NCBI GenBank assembly: GCA_036023115.1
Contig: JAYKKT010000086.1
Span: 13,779,501-13,843,500, forward strand
From: Brasenia schreberi
Lineage: Eukaryota > Streptophyta > Magnoliopsida > Nymphaeales > Cabombaceae
Length of the DNA stretch: 64,000 nucleotides
Reading direction: 5' to 3'
Part shown: positions 54,901 through 64,000 of the stretch, one piece after another
How positions within the stretch are numbered: the stretch's first letter is position 1
How the letters are laid out: each line of letters opens with the position of its first letter
Position numbers and translations under genes: made by a program
Notes under the pieces: model-generated
Told to the model about the DNA's origin: nothing
Databases searched by the model: none
The model's input: only the letters and a program-made list of their open reading frames with translations

Positions 54901-55195
54901 CTACATTCGGGCGGCAATGTAACGGGACTAACTTCTTTACCCACACCCGTCCATGATGTGGGAACCCTCTCTTTAATTGATTCACTACATTGAAAATGTA
55001 GTGGCCCTTGCTTACTTCTTACTACATTCAGGCTCTGCAGCACGTCGCTAGGCGGGGATGCCCCAAAGCAATGCTCATAATTTTTGTAATCCATGTTATA
55101 AAAATCCGACAAAGTTTTACGCTGGCTGTTGGAAGCCTAACACAACCCTCCTCCTTTATTAGGGCTTGGGACCGACAATGCAAGGGTGATCCCTT
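51933..55195 (-). mobile_element. RTE-clade LINE, copy 3 (nearly full length)
   Basis: The 3' tail (CAA)n begins at 51933 and the 5' end lies at 55195, about 20 bp short of the full 5' end of copy 1. An 8-bp TSD, agcataga, is at 51925-51932 and 55196-55203. It keeps the 5' UTR with the ttacgctggctgttggaagc block, the endonuclease and the RT. Confidence 0.92.
51974..54890 (-). pseudogene. RTE copy 3 endonuclease-reverse transcriptase ORF, broken
   Basis: The endonuclease is open at 54890-54083 (IHILCLQDTKWVGEKAKEIE, CLGGDLNGHLGKEALG, QIDYFICRKKDRACCKDCK). The linker is at 53730-53491. RT is at 53288-52581 with [12 protein letters not shown]. The C-terminal part is at 52370-52107. Frameshifts near 54080, 53740, 53410 and 52580 and a further one near 52140 break it. 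It has the most complete endonuclease reading in the window. Confidence 0.87.
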
Positions 55196-55208
55196 AGCAT
55201 AGAATCCT

Positions 55209-55211
<3 letters not shown>

Positions 55212-55264
<53 letters not shown>
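55212..55264. repeat. (TA)n microsatellite at the 5' flank of RTE copy 3
   Basis: About 26 AT units start nine bases beyond the LINE's target-site duplication. Confidence 0.95.
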
Positions 55265-55265
<1 letters not shown>

Positions 55266-55873
55266 CATGCTGTATGGATTATGTACTTATTTAAACCAGG
55301 CTAAAGATTCGAGTTTTCCATGCCCCAAACCTGACCCTGTGAAACCGAGTAATCCCTGCCATTTGGGTTGGATTGGGTCTTCCCTAATCTTAACCGGCTC
55401 TTGGTCCGATCCGGTCCGGCTACTGAGTCAACATCTGTCCTCTCTACAGGGCATGTGTAGAGAGAGAGAGAACAACTGGATTTGGATTACCTAACACATT
55501 TTAGACACAGATATTTAACACCAAACTTGACCAGAGTGTTAATCGCTTCATGTTTCGGTCTGGATGCTGGGTCAACCTCCCTCCTCTCTCCATAGAGACA
55601 CAGAGAGAGTCGCCATTGACCATCGTCACCATAGATTCGTAGGGATCGCCCACGTTCTTCCCACTCTCTAACACGCCACTCCTCGTTTCTCCTAATGGAA
55701 AATATTCTCTTCTTGTGAATCCTTCATTAGCTCTTGCCCATGTATCAACTTCGAGCGGCACCCATATTCGTTCTTTCATCTATTTCTCTGTCTCTCTTCA
55801 CTCCGCCTCAGGATCTAATTGAAGGTCGTTTTATCGTCCTAGAGTCAGGAGCCATATCACTGGACTCTCCACG
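55265..55873. other. Upstream region of the PPR pseudogene
   Basis: Nothing is recognised. The stretch includes a short GA tract near 55457 and presumably the old promoter and 5' UTR. Confidence 0.4.
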
Positions 55874-57531
55874 ATGATAATGCTCAAATCCATCAAAACA
55901 TGTGAGTCTCTTGATCTCTTTCTCAAATATGCAAAATCGTTGTCTTCCTTTGTTGCGTTGGCCCAAAATCAGGATGGGAGTGATTCAATCGATTTGGAAA
56001 GCCAAATAGCGTTGATTCTGAGGGACCCCTCTTCACGTTTCGAAGATTTTAGAGCACCATCTTGATGCTAAAACCGTGATAGATTTCTTTACTTGAATTG
56101 GTAGCAAAAGGGGTTACAAGCACGATATTTGGTCGCATATCGCTTTGCTAGATCGCCTCATACCCACAAGGATTCTCGGAGTCGCCGATAGGATTCAAAC
56201 GGCAATGATCAAATCTTGTGATTGTGTTGATGATATTCGTGTGGTGGTAGATGTGCTGAAGAAAATGAATGATGGTGGTAGCTTTAAAATGTCGCTTCGT
56301 AGCTATAATATGCTTTTGATGGGGTTGGGAAGGTTTGAATTGATAGATTTGATTTGGAGACGGTGGGAAACGGTATTACACCTAATATTTATATATACAA
56401 CACTATGATCAATGGTTATTGTAAAGTTGCTAATGTATCTGAGGCTATGTTGTACTTTAGTTACATAATTCAAGCTGGTTTTAGCCCGGATACATTCACA
56501 TATACGTCTTTAATTTTGGGTCATTGCCGAAGCAAAAAATTGGATGAGGCCAAAAAGATTTTCATGGAGATGCTGGAAAAGGGTTGTGAGAGGAACGTGA
56601 TAACTTACAATGTGCTGATTCATGGTTTATGTGAAGAGGGTGATATCTTTGAGTCTTTTAGTTTATTTTCACAGATGATACAAGAAGGATGCCAACCAAA
56701 TATTCGGACCTATACAATTCTCATGGCAAAACTCTGTGATTCGACAAGGACGGATGATGCTTTTGAATTGTTGAAAGAAATGATTGAGAGGGGAATCAAG
56801 CCAAACCTTCATAGTTATACTGTGCTTATTGACAACCTATGCAGGGATAAAAAGCTTGATGACGCTACAAAATTGTTGAATTAGATAACAAAGAGTGGCT
56901 TGAGACCAGGTGTTGTCACTTACAATGCAATCATCAATGGTTTCTGTCGAGGAGCAAGGCTTGATGAAGCATTTCAGATCGTTGAGCAGATGAGATCGAA
57001 TTGTAAGCAGCCGAATTCTCGTACCTATAATGAGCTAATATGTGGCCTCTGCAAACTACAAAACGTGCACAAGGAGATGGGTCTTTTTAGTAAACTGCTT
57101 GATAGTGACTTGATTCCCTGTGTAGTGACGTTTAATTCTTTAATTCATGGGCAGTGTATGGAGGGTCATATAGATAGTGCTCTTCGGCTACTGAGTCTGA
57201 TGGCAGGAAATGATGTTTTAGCTGATCAGTGGACATACTCGACATTGATAGATGCGCTTTGCAAATCTGGACGTGTGGAAGAGGCACACACTCTTTTTCT
57301 TTCAATGCCAGAGAAAAATGTGAAGGCCAATGAAGTAGTCTACACTGCATTGATTGATGGTATGTGTAAAAGGGGTAAACTAGATGATGCTTTGCTTTTG
57401 TTGGAGAGAATGATTTCTGGCGGTTGTGTGCCAAACTCTTGTACGTACAATGTCTTGATTGGTGCATTGTGCATCAGAAACAAACAACCAGAGGCTTACG
57501 CTTTATTGCGGAAGATGGTTGATTTAGGGAT
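55874..57531 (+). pseudogene. P-class PPR protein gene, broken and 3'-truncated
   Basis: PPR proteins bind RNA in mitochondria or plastids. The N-terminus is at 55874-56050 (LESQIALILRDPSSRFEDF). A frame change follows, then a nonsense TGA near 56093 where the sequence FFT(W)IGSKRGY expects Trp. The frame shifts again near 56345. From about 56255 roughly twelve 35-residue P motifs follow (NIYIYNTMINGYCKVANVSE; TYTSLILGHCRSKKLDEAKK; VVYTALIDGMCKRGKLDDAL). A TAG at 56882 interrupts one repeat. At 57532 coding stops abruptly at an LTR (MVDLGI/TGTAGAC). There are no introns, as usual for this family. Four lesions plus truncation make it non-functional. Confidence 0.9.
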
Positions 57532-58424
57532 TGTAGACACCCAAAATTTTCTTTTAAAATTCTTACATTTTTAGGAAAGTGGCCATTTTTAGCAATTTTG
57601 GGGTTTTTGAAGGAAAAAGGCGCTAAACGAGTTTGTTTTGGTATCAAAATTTTATGGAAGCTTTAAAATGATGAAAGAATGCTTTCCGTTCTGAAAATTT
57701 CGAATTTTGACAAAATTGGGAAAAATAACGATTTTGCCCCCGTCATGGAAAAGCTGGATTTCGTTTTCTTAAAAGATTTATGACAAAAAGTATGTTGAAA
57801 GCTTGCCTTTTGAAAAGATACAAGTATCAAAAAGACAAGTTGACACTGAAAAGGACGGTGGACGCCCAGAAAGGAAAAACGGGCATTAAAAAGGAAAAGT
57901 GAGCTTCTTAGAAAGAAAAACTCACATTTGGAAAGAAATCAATTTCTAGAGGGTAAGGTTGGTATTATCAAAAGAAAGGAAAGGTGGAAGCAAGAACGAA
58001 AGCCTCCGAAAATGAAGGTTTGGTATCAAACGCCTTTCGTAACGTGTCTACGTTATGTTTGGGTATCGAGGTTACCGAAGAATCTGAAAAGAAATTGACA
58101 TTGCTTGTTGTCAGTCATGACTTGAAGAAGGAATGCACACTGATTCGATACTTCGATGGGAAAACATATGAATGGGTGGAACTAAGTCGGCAACCTAATA
58201 TAATTGGGAAAAGACGGACAAAGTTGCTCTATGATCTTTTCATGTTCTACTCTATATGGACAAGATTTGATGATCAAAAGCTGTCACAGATATCCACATA
58301 CTTGGTGCGGGTCCAGTGGAGTTCTTGGCCCACGCAAGGATGCTGTCCATGATGATGCCACATCTGTAACAAGGGGTGTCTGGGCAATGATTACTGTCTT
58401 CCTTACCTACTGTTTGCTACAAGC

Positions 58425-58650
58425 ATCATCAACAATGATGTTGCTGTGGCTGGTGGCATGGAAAGCATGTCAAACACCCCTCACTATCTTCCGAATTCAA
58501 GGAAGGGAATTCGTTTTTCACATGGAACTCTTGTTGATGGTATGCTCAAGGATGGATTATGGGACGTTTATAATGACAATGCCATGGGAGTGTATGCAGA
58601 ACTTTGTGCAGACCAACATTCAATAAGCAGAGAGTGCAAGAGAAGGAATC
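58425..58650 (+). pseudogene. Acetyl-CoA C-acetyltransferase (thiolase) fragment
   Basis: NDVAVAGGMESMSNTPHYLP followed by GTLVDGMLKDGLWDVYNDNA and AELCADQHSISRE matches the middle of plant cytosolic acetoacetyl-CoA thiolase, which makes acetoacetyl-CoA for the mevalonate pathway. About 70 of roughly 400 residues are present, after the catalytic Cys region. There is no intron inside the fragment. It lies in the U3 part of the LTR, so it is a captured relic. Confidence 0.8.
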
Positions 58651-58689
58651 TTCAGCATATGGGATAATGTAGATATCATCAAGATCAGC

Positions 58690-58945
58690 AAAGAAGAAAT
58701 GTGAAGAGCTGCAGTATGCTCTTCCTGATGTTTCCAACGAAGAATCTATCTTAACAAAACAGAAAAAAATCATGAGAAGGAGATGGCTTCTGTTCTTCTT
58801 TCCGCACTTCATATTGAGTTGTTTTCCACAGAGAACATTGTTAATGGGTTTGTTCTGCTGCTGGAATCTGCAAAAGATACTGCTCTTGATGTCTTAGATG
58901 CTTTTCCTTTTGAGCTTGACAAGATGAAAGACAACAAGGATTATG
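58690..58945 (+). pseudogene. MA3-domain protein fragment (PDCD4/eIF4G-like)
   Basis: SVLLSALHIELFSTENIVNG and FVLLLESAKDTALDVLDAF match the repeat of an MA3 domain, as in plant MA3 translation-regulatory factors that bind eIF4A. Upstream bases read partly as SKEE.*, then LPDVSNEESILTKQKK in another frame. The frame changes to unrelated sequence after about 58910. It immediately follows the thiolase fragment in the same orientation. Confidence 0.7.
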
Positions 58946-59070
58946 CCTATCAAATGGAGATCACGTTCCAGATAAGATGAAACTAATTCAGATAAGATTT
59001 TATCAACACAATCAAAACCGAACTCATCCAAATCCTAACCACCAGGCTTATCCAAATCACAGCCAGAGCC

Positions 59071-59077
59071 TATAAAA
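59071..59077 (+). promoter_or_regulatory. Putative LTR TATA box
   Basis: tataaaaagg sits in the LTR, 1.36 kb before its right end. It would place transcription start near 59100, giving a long R-U5 part. Confidence 0.55.
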
Positions 59078-60428
59078 AGGCTCCCCCAGGTGCTGCAGAG
59101 GGCATGAACCAACGAGCATCAAGAGGGAACCAAAAAAAAAAAAGAGAGGAACATTTAGTCCGAAAATTCAGAGAAATAGAGAGAGAGAGAGAAAGGAAGA
59201 GAAGAAAGAGAAGAAGGAAGTCCGGCCTGGTTTCGACATCCGATGATCATTCGGCTAAGTGCTCCTACGTCCCCTCTCACTCACACAGGTTGGAATTCTT
59301 GCACAAAGTTGTTTTAATTCATGAGAATCTGAAGAAGTACAGATTCTAGAAATTTATATATGAATCAAGGCCTCGAGCTCATATTCTTCATTTATATCGA
59401 TACAAACACACATGATTCCTTCATGAACGAAATTAAAATCCATGTTTAGATGATTCCCATGCATCATTAGGACTGATACAGGTTGAATTTCATTTTAGAA
59501 TCACGTTAGGAACTTTCTGAAATTTTTTGCAAACTTGGTTTCTGAAACTATCCGTGCACATATGTCTGATCACAGAATTTTTATAGACAAACGGATAATC
59601 CAATTGTTTCTAGATTTTGCATGAATAATCTAGACATATCAGACTTTATCAGATAAAAGTTTGAGGAATTTTTATAAACTATTGCCTAGTCAATTAGCTC
59701 CGTGAAGTTTATACAAAATCCAGATTGCATTTTACAGAAACAGAATGTTCAGTAATAGACCTCTGTTCTTTTGCCCATATCTCTGCAACCACTGAATGAA
59801 ATTGGATGAAATTTGATTCTTTGGAAACCTAACATCCGTATCTTTCTAACACAATAAATTTTATCGAAATTGGGTGACTGAGTGCTGAGATATGGCTGTT
59901 TTTATGAGCTTCTAATTCATAGAAACAAGACTGTTCCGAATTTTATAACAGTTTCTGATTCTTTATTTAATTCTCAGAAAATAAAGAACTAAATTATAAA
60001 ATAAAAATATATTCTGATTCTACACACACGTGTCTCTAGTCTGTAAAAGTTTTAGAATTTTTGGAGAATCAGAAGTATTTTTAAAAAATTTGGAGAACAG
60101 GTCTTTGGAACTGAACAGATTCTGCAACTTTCAGAATCTGAAAATTTTCAGAAATCAAGAACTTAAACACAAATCTGAAACTTTGGAAAATCTGGTTTTT
60201 CCTTTCTCGAATTAACGGATTCAAACAAATTTCAAGCGTCTAGGCTGACCCTTGAGCACCGGTTCGAGAAGGCCTAAGTCGAAAAGATCTCACTTGTCCA
60301 TAATCGTTCTTAGAAGTCAGAAAATCAGAATTTGTTAGTTTTGATAAACTAATTGGCACGCTTGTGCAACCCGACGTAGTTTGAGGGTTTGATTTCGAAT
60401 CCCACGATTTGAAATAAAATCACGTCTA

Positions 60429-60897
60429 CAGAATTGGCACGCCTGGTGGGACTTGAGACTTTGAAATTTTAATTGAATCCATTATACTAATTCAATTTTC
60501 AGGTTTGTGATAAGTTGGCTTAAACAGGGTGATTGTGCCAAGCTTCGAAGGATCCTACGAGGTATCCAACCGGGCTTCCCAAACAGATTTGGTACGCCCG
60601 GTGGGACTTGAGTCTTAGAAACTTGTTTGAATCCGTGATACTAACTAAATTTTCAGGTTTGTGATAAGATTGCTTAAACAGGTTGATCATACCAAACTTC
60701 GAAGAATCTTGCGGGATATCCAACCAGGCTTCCCAAACAGATTTGGCACGCCTGGTGGGACTTGTGACTTAGAAAGTTGTTTGGAATCCATTACAATCAA
60801 GGTTTCAGATTTGGGAATTGGGACTTAGAAAATTGTTTGAAATCTGTTACACTAACAAAGTATCTAGATTTGTGGTAAGTTCTTGTATACAGGTGGA
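60429..60897 (+). repeat. Triplicated 155-bp block containing the primer-binding site
   Basis: Unit starts are at 60429, 60584 and 60738. Each begins caga(a/t)ttggcacgcctggtggg or a one- or two-base variant and includes ttcaggtttgtgataag and, in units 1 and 2, tccaaccgggcttcccaaac. The third unit is altered and leads into the ATG at 60900. Only the first copy is correctly placed next to the LTR (site at 60435-60452). Confidence 0.85.
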
Positions 60898-60899
60898 TC

Positions 60900-62438
60900 A
60901 TGTCAAGTTCAGAAGCATCTTCCAAAATGCCAAGGCGGGGTTCATGCCATAAGAGCAGAATTTCAAATAGGATTACAAAAGACGCGCTGGCTTCCCTAAA
61001 AAGGGGAATGATGAAAGTAGAAGAAAGGATAGCTGCTCTAAAAGCAGAAGAAGAGGAATCTTGCTCCTTCCATGGTAAGAAACATAGGAAATCAAGCCCT
61101 TCAAAGAAAACTTTATCTGATTTTTAAAACCAGTTTTCCAAAACCATAGAAAGACTTTCCCAAGAAAAAATTGCTTATCTTACAAAAAAAGCAACCGAAG
61201 CTAGAAGGAAACTTGAGGCCTTAGAGGCTAAGATCTACCATGAAAACCTATCTTGTGAATGTGGAGAGCCAATTTATACTCGAAAAGCTCAACGAAGGTC
61301 GAAAATCGATGAGGGATACGAGGCTGGAGATGAGGCGAGAGTTCAAATCAAATCAGCTAACCGTTCAAAATATCCAAACACCCCTTTGCACATAGAAAAA
61401 CTAAAAAAGTTTCCTATTTCAAAAACTTTAGAAATTTTTCAAAAGAGATTTAAAAATCAAAAATTTGAAATTCAAGAAAGCAAAAAAGAAAAGAAAGTTC
61501 ACATCCCTAAGCGCACATGTGGACTGGGGCATGGGAGTTACTTCACACCCACCATCCAAAACTTTTCAAAACTGGTTGCTCCGATGGGTTCCATTCCCAC
61601 GAGCACCATTTCATACACAAGAGAGAACGAGTGTTGCACACCCATAGGCTTGGCAGATGAAGTCCAAGACCTACCAAAGCAATGGGAGCTCGAAGCCCTA
61701 CAGGAGCTACAGCACCCTCAAGATGCCTACAAGGAAGCTTGCTCTCACCATGAAAAGGTAGACAAGCAGGAAGAAGGTACACCTGAAACTCCTCTCTCTC
61801 CAAACTCTCTACTCGTTCCTCCTATTCATTGTGTAGGACCAGTAGATTACCAAGATTCAAATCACAATCATGTACCCACAATCCCACAGAATGTGTCGAA
61901 GGATGTAGATTTGGAAGGTATGAAGAATGTCCAGCACAAAAATGAATTCCAAAATGAAAAAGATGAAATTTCAAATTTGGTAACCCCTAGGGCATGTACC
62001 GACAACCTAGATACACCTTATCTTACCATCTACCTACTAGGAGAGCCACACCCAACCAAGGTCGCCCATCTCCTAGAAGAGCTCAACTCACCCCATAAAC
62101 TCGTAGACCTCCAAGGCATAACCAATGAAATTCAAGTATATAGCCACGTCATAGATAACACAATATTCCAGGGTCATCCTCTTTATCAAAAATTTTCAAA
62201 ACTTAAAAAGCCTTGGAATATGTTACTAAACATGGGATATACACCTTACCAGGGCCTAGGAGCTAAGAACCAAGGTAGGCTAGAACCCATCCTACCTAGA
62301 CCAAACCCGAGTCGATATGGCTTGGGCTATATCCCATCCGTACCACCTGAACCACCACCCAGAACCAATTGGGTTAAGGGTGCCCTAGAACCCACTAATC
62401 CCGAAACCTATGGTTTAGACGTCTTATTTAGAGTCTAA
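60900..62438 (+). pseudogene. Internal ORF with C-terminal G-patch, one in-frame stop
   Basis: The frame opened at 60900 (MSSSEASSKMPRRGSCHKSR) and the frame at 61386-62438 are the same frame. A single TAA at 61125-61127 splits what would be 512 codons. After the stop, 61128-61260 reads as a coiled coil (QEKIAYLTKKATEARRKLEA). The middle is low in conserved motifs. Near the C-terminus NMGYTPYQGLGAKNQGRLEP and RYGLGY form a G-patch, a glycine-rich motif also found next to the protease in Tat/Ogre polyproteins. No gag zinc knuckle or protease DSG/DTG motif is recognised. It could be a rearranged gag or an extra ORF. The break could be a mutation or a readthrough stop. Confidence 0.65.
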
Positions 62439-63672
62439 CTCGTAGTGTTTTCTTTGCAGGTTTGATGGAAGATCCCTTTTTATTTGAAAAAAATCTAAAA
62501 AAATTATATATTCCCAAAAACCAAAAAAATGGAAAAACCCAAAAACCCAAAAAAAATTGAAAAATTTGAAATTCCCAAAAAGAAAGTTTTATTCATTTCC
62601 CCTTCTGCTATTTGCTTTGAAAAATCCAAAAAAATAGAAAATTATGAAAATTTCAAAAAAAAAAATGTTTGTTTTCCCTTCTACTAGTTGTTCCGGAAAA
62701 TCCAAAAAATAGAAAAATTTGAAAAACTCCAAAAATATTATTTTTCAAAAATTGGATTTAGAAATGCCTTCTTCTCTTATCTATGATACTTCCCTAGAAA
62801 ACAAGAACTTGAGAGTGATTAAAGCAAGGAGGAAAGTCCCCTCATCCATGAGGATGGTCAAGTCTCTAAGCTTTCTATATTCCATAAAATCATTGATTTG
62901 GAAAAGCTTCAAAGTGTGTAAGAATTTTCTAGAAATGCATTAGAAAGTTAACCTACCCAAAATACATCCAAGGATCATATCATGCATCACCAAGACTAAG
63001 GTTGTGCATATCTTTCATGCATCACATTCAAAACCATATCATATAGAGATTGGCCATGGTATGCGAGTTCTCATGCCATTCCCTCCAAACTAGGGGCATT
63101 GAGATGTTATTCCTTAAATACATTTCATAGAAATTGAGTGTATTCATCATATCATAAAGCATGCATTACCATTGTATTATAGGAATACATCTTGCATGAC
63201 ATAATACATCCACAAGAAGCCCACACTCCATTTGAAGATGGCGGCCCACAAGGATGGTTCCTATGATGCAAAGGGGCATCACAAAAGGAATGCTGGTAAG
63301 TTGATGTTAAGGAAGGAAATTTAGTAGATTCTATAAATGCCCAATACTATGTATGGGGTCTACTTTAAATTTCATTTGAAAATATTTTGAAAATAGATCT
63401 CCTTTGAATTTCTGGAAAGAAGGACTAAAGATGGATTATGTGACCCCAAATTAGGGAATTGATACTTTATGAAAAGTGGAGTTTCCAAAAATTATTTGGT
63501 AACATGTCAAAAATCTTTTACTTACCAAATGAGGCCTAGTTCAAAATAGCAAGGTGCTTTCAAATGGTAGGTGCTATTAGGAAATAGGACGATCTTAGCT
63601 GGATTGATTATCTAAAGGGATGAGTTGTATTCCCCATTTCGCTTCTCTCGAAAAGGAAAATTGATAATATTC
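62439..63672. other. AT-rich internal DNA of the Gypsy element
   Basis: 62480-62750 is a run of aaaaatccaaaaa-like sequence, followed by DNA with no recognised domain. The RT region expected in an autonomous element is not here. Confidence 0.45.
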
Positions 63673-63893
63673 AAAAGAAAAAGAAAAGAAAAAGAGAATA
63701 CAAAAACTCCTAGAAAAAAAAAAGTCTTCCCCGAATAGACCGAGGGAATACAAAAACTTCTTAAAAAGGAGTCTTCTCTTTGAAAGAAAAAAAAGAAAAA
63801 GAAAAGAGAATGCAAAAACTCCTCCGAGAAGAAGTCTTCCCCAAATAGATAGAGGGAATACAAAAACTTCTTCAAAAGAGGTCTTCTCTTGAA
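63673..63893 (+). repeat. Tandem repeat, two units of about 110 bp
   Basis: Each unit contains agaat(a/g)caaaaactcct, then agtcttcccc, gagggaatacaaaaacttct and gtcttctctt, in that order. Confidence 0.8.
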
Positions 63894-64000
63894 AAATGAA
63901 AAAAAAAGTAAAAGCCAAAGCTTAAAAGAGCAATTTTCCGTCTCTTTGCCTTAAATCCCGGGACACTTCAGAAGGGACCGCGGGTAATTCTTTTCCAAAT

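Larger units (their letters stand above)
57532..60430 (+). repeat. Left LTR, about 2.9 kb, carrying captured gene fragments
   Basis: The LTR is bounded by tgtagac at 57532-57538 and gtctaca at 60424-60430, a perfect 7-bp inverted repeat with TG/CA ends. The left end interrupts a PPR gene cleanly and the right end sits next to a primer-binding site. A TATA box (59071) lies in its middle. An open frame at 57984-58352 of unknown nature and two gene fragments (58425-58945) lie in the part upstream of the TATA box (U3). Confidence 0.75.
57532..64000 (+). mobile_element. Tat/Ogre-like Gypsy retrotransposon, 5' part (continues past window)
   Basis: A 2.9-kb left LTR (57532-60430) is followed after four bases by a primer-binding block tggcacgcctggtgggac. 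Then come a triplicated block, one long ORF with a G-patch, and AT-rich and tandem-repeat DNA to the window end. Long LTRs, this primer-binding block and a G-patch are features I associate with the Tat/Ogre group. No protease, RT or integrase is seen in the 3.5 kb of internal DNA present, so it may be non-autonomous. The second LTR would lie to the right of the window. Confidence 0.7.

Overview
This window is plant nuclear DNA, almost certainly from a flowering plant. The evidence is spliced plant genes with GT-AG introns (a PP2A B' subunit, a P-class PPR gene, a GH3 beta-glucosidase), Ty1/Copia elements primed by initiator tRNA-Met, a Tat/Ogre-like Gypsy element, and RTE-clade LINEs ending in (TTG)n. 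AT-rich intergenic DNA is packed with very long (TA)n, (GA)n and mixed microsatellites. The sequence does not let me name the species.

Layout. 1-4149 is an internally deleted Copia element (copy A, minus strand; its left LTR is cut by the window edge). 4150-9764 is mostly unrecognised and repetitive, with a miniature RTE derivative at 6141-6321 and a 1.2-kb dispersed repeat at 7225-8440 whose partner lies at 47590-48770. 10044-13371 (minus) is a four-exon gene for a 124-residue plant protein. 14890-19700 is a second decayed Copia copy (B) with a 5'-truncated RTE inside it.

21908-39428 (minus) is the main host gene: an intact 506-residue PP2A B'/B56 regulatory subunit in two coding exons separated by an intron of 16,000 bp. 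Most of that intron is a nest of transposons whose boundaries can be read from target-site duplications. A 12.5-kb hAT element (22619-35167, TSD gctttgtc) contains (i) a 3-kb hAT-like Pack element (25140-28200) carrying pieces of a UBX-domain gene and a PPR gene, and (ii) a full-length RTE LINE (28951-34629), which itself contains a younger, nearly intact RTE copy (32101-34489).

40300-49814 holds a SINE, a third Copia copy (C, plus strand) and repeats. 49815-51209 is the N-terminal half of a GH3 beta-glucosidase gene (pseudogene), followed by a further RTE (51933-55195). 55874-57531 is a PPR pseudogene cut off by the left LTR of a Tat/Ogre-like element that runs past the window end (57532-64000+). 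That LTR is about 2.9 kb, is bounded by TGTAGAC/GTCTACA, and carries fragments of acetyl-CoA acetyltransferase and MA3-domain genes. Its internal region has a triplicated primer-binding block and one long ORF, broken by a single stop, that ends in a G-patch.

Only the PP2A B' gene and the 124-residue protein gene look intact and plausibly functional. The rest is transposon sequence, gene relics or simple repeats.
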